Origin: Acidocella sp. 20-57-95
GTDB taxonomy: Bacteria > Pseudomonadota > Alphaproteobacteria > Acetobacterales > Acetobacteraceae
Reading direction: 5' to 3'
Length of the DNA: 64,000 bases
Assembly (NCBI GenBank): GCA_002255575.1
Contig: NCAT01000005.1
Span: 1 to 64,000 of the forward strand
Shown here: positions 25,703 to 36,168 of the stretch, in pieces
Layout of the letters: each line of letters opens with the position of its first letter
Numbering within the stretch: the first letter of the stretch is position 1
Notes under the pieces: generated by a model
Database searches by the model: none
What the model was told of the DNA's origin: nothing
What the model saw: only the letters and a program-made list of their open reading frames with translations
Position numbers and translations under genes: made by a program

Positions 25703-26227
25703 TTAGCGAACGAACCTATCGGCGTAATCCGCCCCCAGCCCAATCGCCTCATAATGCTTGCGCGCGTTGGCGAGCTTGGTGAATACGTCCTCATAGCCTA
25801 GCGCCTTGCCATACGGGTCCACGTAAGTGTAGCCGCCGGTGACATGGAATAAGGTTGCCATTTCGGCGCAATCATCAGGTACCACCAACGTATGCGTCTC
25901 ACCCGGTGGCTCAAACGCGTAGTCACCGGCTTTGGCGACCCAATCATGCTCCAGATAATGCCAAGTGCCGCGCAGCGTGAATGCATGCACCGGCCCGGTA
26001 TGGCGGTGCCGCGATAGTACGCCCGAAGACCGCACCCGCAGAATATTCACGTAATAGCCTTGAGAAACGCTCAGCACCAACGGCTTGAAGGAGACATCCG
26101 GTGATTGCGGTACCCAGTCGCGTTCATCCCCATCAAGGTTTAGTGCCCCGCCCACAAACACGTCTGGCAGTATACCGGCAGGCTGCGGCAACTGATAAGC
26201 TATCTTGCTGACATCCAAATCCGCCAT
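25703..26227 (-). CDS. cupin protein, 2,4'-dihydroxyacetophenone dioxygenase-like
   Basis: A 174-aa cupin. Motif 1 is SRHRHTGPVHAFTLRG, with metal-binding histidines, and motif 2 is YAFEPPGETHTLV. The overall layout, including the WHYLEHDW segment, resembles the 2,4'-dihydroxyacetophenone dioxygenase family, non-haem iron enzymes that cleave the bond between two carbonyl carbons. Without aromatic-catabolism neighbours the substrate is uncertain. Lies 18 bp downstream of ppa on the same strand and probably shares its transcript. Confidence 0.8.
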   Translation of the reverse strand: MADLDVSKIAYQLPQPAGILPDVFVGGALNLDGDERDWVPQSPDVSFKPLVLSVSQGYYVNILRVRSSGVLSRHRHTGPVHAFTLRGTWHYLEHDWVAKAGDYAFEPPGETHTLVVPDDCAEMATLFHVTGGYTYVDPYGKALGYEDVFTKLANARKHYEAIGLGADYADRFVR

Positions 26228-26245
26228 CGCAGCCTCCTTTGGTAA

Positions 26246-26770
26246 TTACTTCGCAGCGCGTGCCTGGCTGTCCAGGATCGCTTTTTCAGCTTCGGCAGAA
26301 TCGCCCCATCCGGTGATTTTCACCCATTTACCTTTCTCAAGGTCTTTGTAGTGGGTGAAGAAATGCTCAATCGCGTCGCGCGTAATCGCCGGCAACTGCG
26401 CCACTTCGGTCACGCCGGTATATTGCGGGTGCACCTTGTCATGCGGCACGCAGACAATCTTCTCGTCCTGCCCCGCTTCATCTTCCATTTTGAGCAAGCC
26501 AATCGGCCGGGCGCGGATCACGGCACCAGGCACCACTGCGGTGGGGATGAGAACCAAAGCATCCGCAGGGTCGCCGTCATCAGCCAAAGTGTTGGGGATA
26601 AAGCCGTACGCAGCCGGGTAAACCATCGGGGTGAACACCACGCGGTCCACCACCAACGCACCGCTTTCTTTGTCAATTTCGTATTTCACGCCGGAGCCGG
26701 ACGGGATCTCAACGACCACGTTAATGTCTTTCGGCACATCCTTGCCGGCTGAAATTTTAGAAACATCCAT
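26246..26770 (-). CDS. ppa: inorganic pyrophosphatase
   Basis: A 174-aa soluble family I pyrophosphatase that hydrolyses PPi and pulls biosynthetic reactions forward. The metal-binding signature DGDPADALVL is present, with substrate-binding NVVVEIPSGSGVKYEID and YGFIPNT upstream. ATG 26770 is chosen because AAGGAG lies eight bases before it; a longer frame from 26830 lacks a site. Standard length for bacterial hexameric enzymes. Confidence 0.97.
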   Translation of the reverse strand: MDVSKISAGKDVPKDINVVVEIPSGSGVKYEIDKESGALVVDRVVFTPMVYPAAYGFIPNTLADDGDPADALVLIPTAVVPGAVIRARPIGLLKMEDEAGQDEKIVCVPHDKVHPQYTGVTEVAQLPAITRDAIEHFFTHYKDLEKGKWVKITGWGDSAEAEKAILDSQARAAK

Positions 26771-26865
26771 AACCCGAACTCCTTGGTTGAAATCTGCCGC
26801 CCTATAACCCGTAAGGCGGCATCTTGCCAACGCGCTGGTCCATTGTATGTTCCGCCACGCTTTGT

Positions 26866-26938
26866 GCGCCGGTAGCTCAACGGTTAGAGCGGACCGCTCA
26901 TAACGGTTTGGTTGCGGGTTCGATTCCTGCCCGGCGCA
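26866..26938 (+). tRNA. tRNA with CAU anticodon, probably tRNA-Ile2
   Basis: A full cloverleaf: acceptor GCGCCGG/CCGGCGC, D arm GCTC-AACGGTTA-GAGC, anticodon stem GACCG/CGGTT around CTCATAA (anticodon CAU), variable TGGTT, T arm GCGGG-TTCGATT-CCTGC, discriminator A, no encoded CCA. The compact D loop and variable loop resemble the lysidine-modified tRNA-Ile2 more than elongator Met, but sequence alone does not settle it. Confidence 0.93.
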
Positions 26939-26969
26939 GAGCGCCCAAAACGGTCCGGCGCAGAGCGCC
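26931..26969. repeat. duplicated tRNA 3' end
   Basis: The 15-mer CCGGCGCAGAGCGCC, which is the tRNA acceptor strand plus trailer, is repeated 24 bp downstream (26931-26945 and 26955-26969). It looks like a local duplication or a footprint of an integration/excision event at the tRNA. Confidence 0.6.
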
Positions 26970-27051
26970 TCAAACGTTCCGGCCTGAAGTGGTTGCCCCT
27001 ATTGGCCGTGCCCCTTATACGCAAGCCAACCGTCTTATAAGGGCAAGAATT

Positions 27052-28731
27052 ATGGCCAGCTACCAATATGTGTACGTGATGAAGGACCTCACCAAAGCCT
27101 ATCCGGGCGGGCGTGAGGTGTTTAAGGGCATTACCCTGTCATTTCTGCCGGGTGTGAAAATCGGTGTGCTGGGCGTCAACGGCGCTGGTAAATCCACGTT
27201 ACTGAAAATCATCGCTGGTATTGAAAAAGAATATGGCGGCGAGGCCTGGGCCGCTGAAGGCGCCCGCGTGGGCTACCTTGCCCAGGAGCCGCATCTGGAC
27301 CCTGATAAGACTGTTGGTGAGAACGTCGCTGAAGCCTTCGCGGACCTGCGCAAAGCCCTCGCCCGCTTTAATGCCATTTCGGACGAGTTCGCCGAGCCCA
27401 TGGATGACGCCAAAATGGACGCGCTGCTGGCCGAACAAGCCAAGTTGCAGGAAATTATCGACGCTGAAGATGGCTGGGACCTCGACCGCCGGATCGAAAT
27501 CGCACTCGACGCGCTGCGTTGCCCGCCGCCTGATGCCGCTGTCGGCCCGCTCTCCGGCGGTGAACGTCGCCGCGTGGCCCTCTGCCGCCTGTTGCTGGAA
27601 AAGCCCGACCTGTTGCTACTTGACGAACCGACCAACCATTTGGACGCGGAATCGGTCTCATGGCTGGAACGCACCCTGCAAAACTACACCGGCACTGTCA
27701 TTCTCGTCACCCATGACCGCTACTTCCTGGACAACGTGACCAACTGGATCCTGGAAATCGAACGTGGCCGCGGCTACCCGTACGAGGGCAACTATTCCTC
27801 CTGGCTGGAGCAAAAGCGCAAACGCCTGGCGCAGGAGGAAAAGGAAGAATCCTCCCGCCAGCGCGCCTTGGCTGAGGAACAGGAATGGATCGCGTCCTCC
27901 CCCAAAGCCCGCCAGACCAAATCCCGCGCCCGTATTCAGCGCTATGAGGAAATGCTGGCGAAATCTCAGGAACAGCAAACCGGTGTGGCCGAAATCGTCA
28001 TCCCGCCCGGCCCGCGCCTGGGTGGTACGGTGATTGAAGCGATCGACCTGCATAAAGGCTTTGGCGATCGTGAGCTCATCAACGGCCTTAACTTCAAGCT
28101 GCCACCTGGTGGCATTGTCGGCGTCATCGGTCCAAACGGTGCCGGTAAATCGACCCTGTTCAAAATGATCACCGGCTTGGAAAAACCTGATTCTGGTAGC
28201 CTCAAAATCGGCGATACCGTCAAGCTTGGCTATGTCGACCAGTCCCGCGACTCACTGGACGGCAATAAAAACGTCTGGGAGGAAATCTCTGGCGGCACCG
28301 ATGTGATCCATCTAGGCAAACGCACCGTGCAGTCCCGCGCCTATGTCGGTGCCTTCAACTTCAAAGGCTCTGATCAGCAGAAGAAAGTCGGCATCCTCTC
28401 CGGCGGTGAGCGCAACCGCGTGCATCTCGCCAAAATGCTGAAATCCGAAGCCAACGTCATCCTGCTCGACGAACCAACCAACGACCTCGATGTCGATACA
28501 CTCCGCGCCCTTGAAGAAGCCCTGATGGAATTCCCCGGCTGCGCCGTTATCATCTCCCATGACCGCTGGTTCCTCGACCGCTTGGCAACCCATATCCTCG
28601 CTTTCGAAGGCGACAGCCATGTCGAATGGTTCGAAGGCAACTTCCAAGCCTACGAAGAAGACAAACGCCGCCGCCTGGGCCACGAAGCCACCGAACCACA
28701 CCGCATCAAATACCGGCCTCTGACGCGGTAG
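27052..28731 (+). CDS. ettA: energy-dependent translational throttle protein, ABC-F
   Basis: A 559-aa ABC-F ATPase. It starts MASYQYVYVMKDLTKAYPGG, the characteristic EttA beginning. Walker A motifs are GVNGAGKST and GPNGAGKST, signatures PLSGGERRRVAL and LSGGERNRVHLAKML, and Walker B plus the EttA-specific LLDEPTNDLDVDTLRALEEA. EttA binds the ribosomal E site and gates entry into elongation in response to ATP/ADP. The longer frame upstream only translates the tRNA and is rejected. Followed by palindromic element B. Confidence 0.96.
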   Translation: MASYQYVYVMKDLTKAYPGGREVFKGITLSFLPGVKIGVLGVNGAGKSTLLKIIAGIEKEYGGEAWAAEGARVGYLAQEPHLDPDKTVGENVAEAFADLRKALARFNAISDEFAEPMDDAKMDALLAEQAKLQEIIDAEDGWDLDRRIEIALDALRCPPPDAAVGPLSGGERRRVALCRLLLEKPDLLLLDEPTNHLDAESVSWLERTLQNYTGTVILVTHDRYFLDNVTNWILEIERGRGYPYEGNYSSWLEQKRKRLAQEEKEESSRQRALAEEQEWIASSPKARQTKSRARIQRYEEMLAKSQEQQTGVAEIVIPPGPRLGGTVIEAIDLHKGFGDRELINGLNFKLPPGGIVGVIGPNGAGKSTLFKMITGLEKPDSGSLKIGDTVKLGYVDQSRDSLDGNKNVWEEISGGTDVIHLGKRTVQSRAYVGAFNFKGSDQQKKVGILSGGERNRVHLAKMLKSEANVILLDEPTNDLDVDTLRALEEALMEFPGCAVIISHDRWFLDRLATHILAFEGDSHVEWFEGNFQAYEEDKRRRLGHEATEPHRIKYRPLTR

Positions 28732-28750
28732 GGCTGTCGTGGGTGGCCAA

Positions 28751-28935
28751 TTAAGGCCAAGGGGCTCCGCCCCCTGGACCCCCGCTAAGGGCACAGCCCT
28801 TGGAACCGTTAAGGCTAAGAAAGGCGGCCACCACCGCCGTCTTACAAGCCTCGGGTGGCCGCCTTTCTTAGCCTTAAAAAATGGATTCCAAAGGCTCAGC
28901 CTTTGGCGGGGTCCAGGGGCGGAGCCCTTGGCCTT
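28751..28935. repeat. palindromic intergenic element, copy B
   Basis: 185 bp with the same outer frame as the element at 10399: AAGGCC ends, GGGGCTC-GCCCC, CTAAGGGC-CAGCCCTT and CCAAAGGCTCAGCCTTTGG. The central hairpin is unrelated in sequence (arms AAGGCTAAGAAAGGCGGCCA and TGGCCGCCTTTCTTAGCCTT). Located between ettA and the acetyltransferase gene, where it may terminate ettA. Confidence 0.8.
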
Positions 28936-28962
28936 ACTTAGCCACCCACCCCAGGCCCATCC

Positions 28963-29475
28963 ATGATCACAGCCCGGCATTTGGTGACGGCGCGGTTGGT
29001 GATGTCGCCGGTGGGTGGGGCGGATTTGCGGGATTTGGTGGGGTTGAAGGCGGACCCGCTGGCGTTTGCGCAAATGTTGGGTGGGGTGAGGTCAGCGCAC
29101 CGCACGGCGGAGGAGTTGGCTGAGGATATTCAGGCTTGGGGTGAGTTTGGTTTTGGCATGTGGGCGGTGCGGGCCAGGTCCGGTGGGCGGTTTTGTGGGG
29201 TGACGGGGCTGATGCACCGGCCGGACGGGCGTGGTGTGGCATTGCGGTTTGCCTTTCGGCCTGAGGCACGTGGGGTTGGGTTGGCAAGCGAAGCGGCGCA
29301 TGCGGCGTTGGTCTATGCGCATGAGGTGGCAGGGCTGACGCGGGTGATTGCGGTGGCGCGGGAGGAGAATTTTAGCTCGCGCACGGTGCTCGGCGCGATT
29401 GGGATGGCGGAGGCGGACAGGTTTATGCGCCATGGTATTTTATTGTTAATTTACCAATCGGTTCGGCAGGGATAA
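28963..29475 (+). CDS. GNAT-family N-acetyltransferase
   Basis: A 170-aa protein of the RimJ/RimL-like GNAT type. It opens with MITARHLVTARLVMSPVGG, typical of that group. The acetyl-CoA-binding beta-4/alpha-3 region is RFAFRPEARGVGLASEAA, with the R-x-x-G-x-G/A pattern slightly altered to RGVGLA. The C-terminus has VAREENFSSRTVLGAIGM, as expected for strand 5. Substrate unknown: ribosomal protein N-termini, antibiotics or other amines are all possible. Confidence 0.85.
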   Translation: MITARHLVTARLVMSPVGGADLRDLVGLKADPLAFAQMLGGVRSAHRTAEELAEDIQAWGEFGFGMWAVRARSGGRFCGVTGLMHRPDGRGVALRFAFRPEARGVGLASEAAHAALVYAHEVAGLTRVIAVAREENFSSRTVLGAIGMAEADRFMRHGILLLIYQSVRQG

Positions 29476-29543
29476 GTTTTAGCCTCTTGTTTTGGTACGG
29501 CGTGATGAACTTATAATACCGCAGACATTATCAGGGGCGCAGC

Positions 29544-30239
29544 ATGGCAAACACATCCAATACAAAATCGGCATTGATTATTGGTGCCTCGCGTGGCTTG
29601 GGGTTAGGGCTGGTGACGGAATATGCTGGCCGTGGCTGGCACGTGACTGCCACTGTGCGCCGCCTGCCGGCACCTGATGCTTTTGCGCAATTTGGACAGC
29701 AAATAAAAACTGAGATGCTTGATATTAACGATCTCGCCGCCGTTGAGGCGTTTCTGCCGCGCGTGAAAGATCAGTTGTTTGATGTGGTGTTCATTAATGC
29801 TGGCGTTGGCGGGCCGGAAGGCAAAAATGCTGAGACAGTGACGCCGGCGGAGATGAGTGATTTGTTTATGACCAACGCCATTTCGCCGGTACGGCTGGGT
29901 TATAAATTAGTGCCGTTGGTAAAGCCTGGCAGCGGTATTTTGGCGTTTATGACATCGATTCTGGGTAGTGTGACGCTCAGTGGTGGCACCTATGCGCAGC
30001 TTTATTGTGCCAGCAAGTCGGCTTTGAACCAGTTAACCCGCAGTTTCGTGGCGGAGTTGAAAGCGAACATCACAGTCCTTTCCATGCATCCTGGTTGGGT
30101 GCGAACTGATATGGGTGGGGCAGGCGCGGATATCGATGTGGCGACCAGCGTGAAGGGGCTGGTGGATGTCCTAACATCAAAAGCTGGTAGCCATGTGCAT
30201 GAATATTTGGATTATCGCGGCAAAACCATTCCCTGGTAA
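29544..30239 (+). CDS. short-chain dehydrogenase/reductase
   Basis: A 231-aa classical-type SDR. The dinucleotide-binding motif is IIGASRGLGLGL, the NAG-like structural motif is INAGVGG, and the catalytic Y-x-x-x-K corresponds to YCASK with the upstream Ser in TSILGSVTLSGG. The arginines in TVRR after strand 2 suggest NADP(H). It acts on an unknown small alcohol or carbonyl. Stands alone, with its own RBS AGGGGCG. Confidence 0.87.
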   Translation: MANTSNTKSALIIGASRGLGLGLVTEYAGRGWHVTATVRRLPAPDAFAQFGQQIKTEMLDINDLAAVEAFLPRVKDQLFDVVFINAGVGGPEGKNAETVTPAEMSDLFMTNAISPVRLGYKLVPLVKPGSGILAFMTSILGSVTLSGGTYAQLYCASKSALNQLTRSFVAELKANITVLSMHPGWVRTDMGGAGADIDVATSVKGLVDVLTSKAGSHVHEYLDYRGKTIPW

Positions 30240-30408
30240 AATGAGCGGCGCGATCCTCATTTTTCCTTAACCACTCGGTGATAGGTAAACGAACCTGTAT
30301 GAAGCAGGTGTTTTGGGCGGCGCGTCAGCATATTGGAAGCATCGGATGGATCAACAGTTTCAAGCATAGGCGGAGAGATTTAGAATTTAGAACAGCAAGG
30401 TAGTTGAA

Positions 30409-30819
30409 ATGGCGGGGCTTGTTATCGAGCTAAAGCAAAACGAGCTGATCATTATTAATGGTGCCGCCATTCGTTTTCGCACAAAATCGCGCGTTGAAAT
30501 TTCTGGCAAAGCGCAGTTTTTATTTGGCAAACAAATTCTTTTACCTGAAGACGCGACCACGCCGGCCTCGTTAATCTATCTTGCTGTACAAACGGCTTAT
30601 ATCGGAAATGCTGACGAGCGGCGGCGGGCAGTGGATGAGGCACGGGAATTGATCGCGCAGTTCAAGGCGCGATCCATATCAGGTCTAGCTAGGGATATTC
30701 TCGATCAGGTTATGAACTTGATAAATGCCGAAAAATACTATGAAGCTTTGAAGCTCGCACGGCGGGTGATGCAGCATGAAACCGCGAAGCTGGAGGCGGA
30801 TTATTTTTGTGAGAGATAA
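30409..30819 (+). CDS. flbT: flagellar biosynthesis regulator FlbT
   Basis: A 136-aa protein with the FlbT pattern: MAGLVIELKQNELIIINGAA at the start, then IYLAVQTAYIG and the C-terminal YYEALKLARRVMQHE. In Caulobacter FlbT binds the 5' leader of flagellin mRNA and triggers its decay when the hook-basal body is incomplete. It normally sits beside flaF and flagellin genes; none are present here. It converges with the DMT transporter gene, overlapping it by 19 bases at the 3' ends. Confidence 0.92.
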   Translation: MAGLVIELKQNELIIINGAAIRFRTKSRVEISGKAQFLFGKQILLPEDATTPASLIYLAVQTAYIGNADERRRAVDEARELIAQFKARSISGLARDILDQVMNLINAEKYYEALKLARRVMQHETAKLEADYFCER

Positions 30820-31736
30820 ACCGCGACCAGCACCAGCAAGCCCCCAGCTAATTCCATTGCGCGTACTGGCTCGCCCAGTAAAATTGCACCACCGATCAGG
30901 CTGACGACCGGCAGCAAGTATAAATACCAACCGGCTTTTTCCGCACCCAAAGCCGCGCTACCTGCGTTCCAGCACAGCATGGCGATAACCGACGTGCTGA
31001 TGGTGAGTGTGACCGTCACGATCCATTGGGTGGCGGTCATGGTGGCCAGCGTGGTGTGCATGTCCGGCAGGCCGGAGAGCAGCATCGGCACCGCACCTGA
31101 GAGCACCGTGACGGCTGTGGTCGGCAGGGCGCCGCAGCGGTTGATTAAACGCGGTACCATAACGCAGTAGATTGCCCATAGCATCGCGCCAAGCAGCACC
31201 AGCCCATCGCCGAGCGGGTCCCCCAGGGCTGGTCCACTGCCTTTGGCCAACAGGATGACACCAGCGAAACCTAAGGCCGCCGCCATCATGGTCAGGCGGC
31301 TAGGCAGTTTTCGTTGTGCGATCGCGGAAAATAGGACGATGAATAATGGCTCGGCGCCATCGAGCAAACCCGTCAGCCCGGCTGAGACGGTACGCTGCCC
31401 GAGTGCTGCCGGGATATTAAACCCGGCAACCCCCACCAGCCCACAAATGATGCCAAGCTGCCAGTCACGCCGCGTCCAATGCCGGGTTTGCCAAAGCAGT
31501 GGTGAAAAAACCAAGGCGGCGATGCTATAGCGGATCCCGGTGAATGCGAGCGCTGGTACACCGGCCAAGCCAGTGCCCACCATGTAGCGCGTCCCGATCG
31601 GCGAAAATCCCCACAAAGTCACGGCCAGTAGCGTCGCCGCGATTGCGTACCCGGTGGTCAGACCCGGCGTTACCCGAGATTCGACAGGCCCGCGCTCAGA
31701 ACTTCCACACCCGGCAGAATTTTGCCCTCCATCCAT
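30801..31736 (-). CDS. DMT-superfamily (EamA) transporter
   Basis: A 311-aa membrane protein with ten predicted helices in two EamA repeats, for example [19 protein letters not shown] in the first and [19 protein letters not shown] in the second. Members export amino acids or metabolites. The only ATG available (31736) lies 67 bases inside the 3' end of pgk, so it is the fourth gene of the tkt-gap-pgk transcript, and the true start may be a non-ATG codon nearer 31670. No sugar-phosphate specificity can be inferred. Confidence 0.83.
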   Translation of the reverse strand: MDGGQNSAGCGSSERGPVESRVTPGLTTGYAIAATLLAVTLWGFSPIGTRYMVGTGLAGVPALAFTGIRYSIAALVFSPLLWQTRHWTRRDWQLGIICGLVGVAGFNIPAALGQRTVSAGLTGLLDGAEPLFIVLFSAIAQRKLPSRLTMMAAALGFAGVILLAKGSGPALGDPLGDGLVLLGAMLWAIYCVMVPRLINRCGALPTTAVTVLSGAVPMLLSGLPDMHTTLATMTATQWIVTVTLTISTSVIAMLCWNAGSAALGAEKAGWYLYLLPVVSLIGGAILLGEPVRAMELAGGLLVLVAVYLSQK

Positions 31737-32881
31737 TCGAGGAATGCTCCACCAGCGCTTGAGAGATAGGTCATGGCATCGGCAGCACCCGCTAAGCGCA
31801 GTGCTGAAACAGTATCCCCGCCGCCACCAACGGAGATCAATGAACCGGAAATCGTCGCCTTGGCCACGGCATCGGCCAGCGCATTGGTACCTGCCTGGAA
31901 GGGCGGGGTTTCAAATGCGCCGAGCGGGCCATTCCAGAGCAGAGTTTTAATATGCGGCAGGCGGGCGATGATGTCGGCCACCGTTGCGGGGCCTACATCC
32001 AGCGCCATCATGTTGGCGGGCACGGCATCAATGCCAACCACCTGGGTTACCGGGTTGGCTGCAAAGGTTTCGCTCACCACCAGGTCGATCGGCAGCACAA
32101 TCTCGCAGCCTTTTTCTTTGGCGGTGGCAAGAATGCCAAGTGCGGTCGGGTGTAGGTCTTTCTCCTGCAAGGACTTGCCCAAATCGTGGCCTTGTGCGGC
32201 CAGGAATGTGTTCGCCATCGCGCCGCCAATCACCAGAACATCCACTTTGGCGACCAAATTGGTGAGCAGGTCGAGCTTAGTAGAGACTTTCGAGCCTGCG
32301 ACAATCGCAGCCACTGGCCGTTGCGGGTTGCCCAAAGCAGCTGAGAGGGCTGCAAGTTCAGCCTGCATCAAGCGGCCAGCATAGGCAGGCCGCAAGCGCG
32401 CCACGCCTTCAGTGCTGGCATGGGCGCGATGGGCGGCCGAGAACGCGTCGTTCACATAGATATCGGCTAGATCAGCAAGGCTTTGGGCCAGTGCCGTGTC
32501 GTTCTCTTCTTCGCCGGCATGGAAGCGGGTATTTTCCAAAACCAGCACGTCACCATCATTCAGCTTCGCAACGGCTGCTTCGGCAGCAGGGCCGATGCAA
32601 TCATCAGCGAATGCGACAGGGTGACCAAGCACTGTGCTCAGCGCCCCAGCGATGGGACGCAGCGACATCGCTTCAACGCGCTTACCTTTCGGGCGGTTGA
32701 AATGGCTGCAAACGATCACTTTGGCCCCAGCATCCGCCAGTTCCTTGATGGTCGGCACCAGCCGTTCCAGCCGCGTGAGGTCAGAGATTTTGCCGTCTTG
32801 CATCGGCACGTTAAGGTCCGCGCGCACCAGAACGCGCAAGCCCTTAACGGCAACATCGTCCAGAGTGCGTGCGGATGTCAT
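31670..32881 (-). CDS. pgk: phosphoglycerate kinase
   Basis: A 403-aa glycolytic enzyme interconverting 1,3-bisphosphoglycerate and 3-phosphoglycerate. N-domain signature [16 protein letters not shown], substrate-binding SHFNRPKGK, nucleotide region WNGPLGAFE and the C-terminal [10 protein letters not shown] are all seen. Start ATG 32881 lies one base after the gap stop codon; the longer frame reads into gap. Third gene of the tkt-gap-pgk unit. Confidence 0.97.
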   Translation of the reverse strand: MTSARTLDDVAVKGLRVLVRADLNVPMQDGKISDLTRLERLVPTIKELADAGAKVIVCSHFNRPKGKRVEAMSLRPIAGALSTVLGHPVAFADDCIGPAAEAAVAKLNDGDVLVLENTRFHAGEEENDTALAQSLADLADIYVNDAFSAAHRAHASTEGVARLRPAYAGRLMQAELAALSAALGNPQRPVAAIVAGSKVSTKLDLLTNLVAKVDVLVIGGAMANTFLAAQGHDLGKSLQEKDLHPTALGILATAKEKGCEIVLPIDLVVSETFAANPVTQVVGIDAVPANMMALDVGPATVADIIARLPHIKTLLWNGPLGAFETPPFQAGTNALADAVAKATISGSLISVGGGGDTVSALRLAGAADAMTYLSSAGGAFLEWMEGKILPGVEVLSAGLSNLG

Positions 32882-32882
32882 G

Positions 32883-33896
32883 TTACAGCGACCCGAACAA
32901 AGCCGCGGTGTCGGACATGCGGTTTGAGAAGCCCCACTCATTATCGTACCAGCCCATCACGCGGACCATCTCGCCATCTACCACGGCCGTCTGCGGCGCA
33001 TCGAAGCTGCATGAGAACGCAACATGGTTAAAGTCGGAGCTGACCAGCTTGGCGGTGGAATAATCCAGAATGCCCGTCAGCTCGCCTTCGCTGGCGGCCT
33101 TCATGGCAGCATTGATTTCTTCCTTGGTGGCTTTGGTCTTCAAGTTCACATCGAACGACACCAGCGAGACATTCGGGGTCGGCACGCGGATGGACGTACC
33201 ATCCAGCTTGCCCAGCAATTCGGGGAACACCAGGCCAACCGCCTTGGCAGCGCCGGTGCTGGTCGGGATCATCGAAACAGCGGCGGCGCGGGCGCGGTGC
33301 AAATCCTTATGCAACGTGTCCACGGTTTTTTGGTCGCCGGTGTAGGAATGGATGGTGACCATGTAGCCGCGTTCTATGCCGAATGTCTCGTGCAGAACTT
33401 TCACCATCGGGGCTAGGCAGTTGGTGGTGCAGGACGCGTTGGAAATCACGGTCATGTCCTTGGTCAGCGTCTTGTGGTTCACGCCGTACACGATGGTCGC
33501 ATCCACGCCTTCCGCCGGCGCGGAGATCAGCACTTTGCGCGCACCGGCGGCCATCAGCTTGGCGGCATCTTCGCGCTTGGTGAACAGGCCGGTGCATTCC
33601 ATCGCCACATCCACGCCGGTCAGCGGCACTTTGGAAGGGTCACGTTCGGCGGAGACTTTAATCGGGCCATAGGTGCGGCCGTTATGCTTGATGATCAGCG
33701 AATCGCCGGCGACTTCAACGGTGCCGGGAAAACGGCCATGCACGGAATCATACCGGAACATGTGGGCATTATCCTCGACGCTGCCGAGGTCGTTGATCAA
33801 CACCGGCTCCAGGTCGGTCCGGCCGCTTTCGATCATGGCGCGGAGCACCAAGCGGCCAATACGGCCAAACCCATTGATTGCAATTTTTACAGCCAT
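32883..33896 (-). CDS. gap: glyceraldehyde-3-phosphate dehydrogenase
   Basis: A 337-aa type I GAPDH. It has a Rossmann N-terminus [15 protein letters not shown], catalytic C156 in [12 protein letters not shown], and H183 in [16 protein letters not shown] at the end of strand 2 fits NAD preference. Two bases separate its start from the tkt stop. With tkt upstream and pgk downstream it links the pentose phosphate pathway with lower glycolysis. Confidence 0.97.
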   Translation of the reverse strand: MAVKIAINGFGRIGRLVLRAMIESGRTDLEPVLINDLGSVEDNAHMFRYDSVHGRFPGTVEVAGDSLIIKHNGRTYGPIKVSAERDPSKVPLTGVDVAMECTGLFTKREDAAKLMAAGARKVLISAPAEGVDATIVYGVNHKTLTKDMTVISNASCTTNCLAPMVKVLHETFGIERGYMVTIHSYTGDQKTVDTLHKDLHRARAAAVSMIPTSTGAAKAVGLVFPELLGKLDGTSIRVPTPNVSLVSFDVNLKTKATKEEINAAMKAASEGELTGILDYSTAKLVSSDFNHVAFSCSFDAPQTAVVDGEMVRVMGWYDNEWGFSNRMSDTAALFGSL

Positions 33897-33898
33897 TT

Positions 33899-35935
33899 TT
33901 AAACTCCCTGCTTTTTTACAGCGGCCACGATTGCCGCTTCGGTAATGCCAAAATGTTCATAGAGGATTTCAGCCGGTGCGCTGGCACCAAAGCCAGTCAT
34001 GCCGATGAATTTGCCGTTTGGCCCTAGCCAGCGGTCCCAGCCATAGCTGACGGCGGCTTCGATGCCGATGCGGGGGGCGTCGCCCAGCACCGATGCCTGG
34101 TAGCTGGCATCTTGAGCGGAAAATAATTCAAAGCTGGGGGCGGAGACGACCGCGACCTGAATACCCTCTTTGGCCAAGGTGGCGCGGGCTGCCATAGCGA
34201 GGGCGACTTCCGTACCGGTTGCAATCAGGGTGGCGGCGCGTTTGCCCTCAGCTTCGGCCAGGACGTAAGCGCCGCGGGCGGATTTGTTGCCGTTCGCATC
34301 GCTGCGCAGGGCAGGCACGGCTTGGCGGGAGAGTACCAACAGGCTGGGGCCATTATTGTTGCGAATAGCTAATTCCCAGCATTCGGCAGTTTCCATCGCA
34401 TCTGCCGGGCGTAGCACCAGCATGTTTGGCATAGCCCGCAGGCTGGCCAGATGTTCGACCGGCTGGTGGGTTGGGCCGTCTTCACCCAACCCGATAGAAT
34501 CGTGGGTCAGCACATGGATCGCGCGGGTGCCCATCAGGGCGGCCAGCCGGATCGCGGGGCGCATATAGTCGCTGAACACGAAGAATGTCCCGCCATAGGG
34601 GATCAGCCCGCCATGCAGCGCAATGCCGTTCATGGCGGCGGCCATGCCAAATTCACGCACGCCGTAATACATGTAACGCGCGGCGAAATTATCGGGTGAC
34701 GCCCCTGTCATGCCCTTTACCAAGGTGAGGTTGGAGCCGGTAAGATCAGCCGAACCGCCGACCAGTTCGGGGATGGCAGGAACCAATACTTCCAGCGCCT
34801 TCTGGCTGGCTTGCCGTGTGGCAAGCTTGGGCTTGGTTTCGGCTAGGTTGGTTTTGTAGTCGCGCATGGCATCAGCCAGGCCGTCGGGCAGTTTGCCTGC
34901 CATGATGCGTTCAAATTCTGCCCGTTGCGGGTGTTTTGCCAAGCGCTTCAGCCAAGCCCGGCGGGCGCTGGAGCCCCGGCTGCCGACAGCTTTCCAGGCG
35001 GTGGCAATGTCATCAGGCACGGTAAAGGGCAGATGCGGCCAACCTAACGCGGCTTTGGCTTGTTCGGCTTCAGCACCACCAAGTGCGGCGCCATGGCTAC
35101 CGGCAGTGCCCGCCTTCGTAGGCGCGCCGAAGCCGATGATGGTTTTGCAGGCGATGATGGTGGGTTTCGATGATTTGGCGGCAAAATTCAGGGCTGATTG
35201 GATGGCGGCAAAATCATGCCCATCCACCCGGCGGGTCGCCCAGCCATAGGCGGCAAAGCGCTTCAGCGGGTCTTCTGAGGTGGCCATATCCGTGCCGCCA
35301 TCAATCGAGATGCTGTTGTCATCCCACAGCACCGTTAGCTTGTTCAGCTTCAAATGCCCTGCGAGCGCCCCAGCCTCATGGCTGACGCCTTCCATCAGGC
35401 AGCCATCCCCTGCGATGACATAGGTACGGTGGTCAACCAGGCTCTTGCCAAATTTGGCGGCGAGCAATCGCTCCGCGATCGCCATGCCCACAGCGGTAGC
35501 CAAGCCCTGGCCAAGCGGGCCGGTGGTCATCTCAATGGCGGGGTGTTCGTGATATTCCGGGTGTCCGGCAGCCGGGGAGTGCAGTTGGCGGAAGCGTTTG
35601 AGCACATCCATGCCCATGCCATCGTGGCCGGTGAGGTGCAGCAAAGCATATAGCAACATCGAGCCATGGCCGGCCGAGAGCACAAACCGGTCACGGTCTG
35701 GCCAGGCAGGGTCGGCCGCGTCAAATTTCAGATTTTTGGTCCACAGCGCGGTCGCCACATCGGCCATACCCATGGGCATGCCAGGGTGCCCGCTTTTGGC
35801 GGTTTCAATGGCATCGATGGTCAATGCGCGGATGGCGTTCGCCAACATGCGCTCGGCGCTGGGGTTTTGGGTTAAAATTGCCGCCTGGCGGGCCAGAGCT
35901 GCCTCGTTGCCCGAATTATCCGCGATACTCGCCAT
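33899..35935 (-). CDS. tkt: transketolase
   Basis: A 678-aa thiamine-diphosphate enzyme that transfers C2 units between sugar phosphates. It shows [18 protein letters not shown], the ThDP motif [38 protein letters not shown] and the C-terminal [16 protein letters not shown]. First gene of tkt-gap-pgk-transporter, divergent from dnaN across 233 bp. The organisation suits carbohydrate metabolism in general; no RuBisCO or phosphoribulokinase is in the window. Confidence 0.97.
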   Translation of the reverse strand: MASIADNSGNEAALARQAAILTQNPSAERMLANAIRALTIDAIETAKSGHPGMPMGMADVATALWTKNLKFDAADPAWPDRDRFVLSAGHGSMLLYALLHLTGHDGMGMDVLKRFRQLHSPAAGHPEYHEHPAIEMTTGPLGQGLATAVGMAIAERLLAAKFGKSLVDHRTYVIAGDGCLMEGVSHEAGALAGHLKLNKLTVLWDDNSISIDGGTDMATSEDPLKRFAAYGWATRRVDGHDFAAIQSALNFAAKSSKPTIIACKTIIGFGAPTKAGTAGSHGAALGGAEAEQAKAALGWPHLPFTVPDDIATAWKAVGSRGSSARRAWLKRLAKHPQRAEFERIMAGKLPDGLADAMRDYKTNLAETKPKLATRQASQKALEVLVPAIPELVGGSADLTGSNLTLVKGMTGASPDNFAARYMYYGVREFGMAAAMNGIALHGGLIPYGGTFFVFSDYMRPAIRLAALMGTRAIHVLTHDSIGLGEDGPTHQPVEHLASLRAMPNMLVLRPADAMETAECWELAIRNNNGPSLLVLSRQAVPALRSDANGNKSARGAYVLAEAEGKRAATLIATGTEVALAMAARATLAKEGIQVAVVSAPSFELFSAQDASYQASVLGDAPRIGIEAAVSYGWDRWLGPNGKFIGMTGFGASAPAEILYEHFGITEAAIVAAVKKQGV

Positions 35936-36168
35936 ATGTCATTTATCCGCCTATAACAGCGCGTGCATAATCGCCTCGCCCCCGCGGGGCAACCCGGTTT
36001 GCCGGAAACCCTGATAATCGCTGCTGGGCGGTTTGTTGCCTTAAATATGCCTTTATAGCCGTGCGGTGTGGGCGTTTTGAGCAAAATCTGAGGCTCTTCC
36101 CCGAATCCGACCCGATTGCTAATGTCCATCGAATCGGCGGCACTAAAGCTGACGTTGGGAAAATCATT

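Noticed and set aside
26824..27051. N-terminal extension of EttA
   Set aside because: It only translates through the CAU tRNA; the EttA family starts at 27052.
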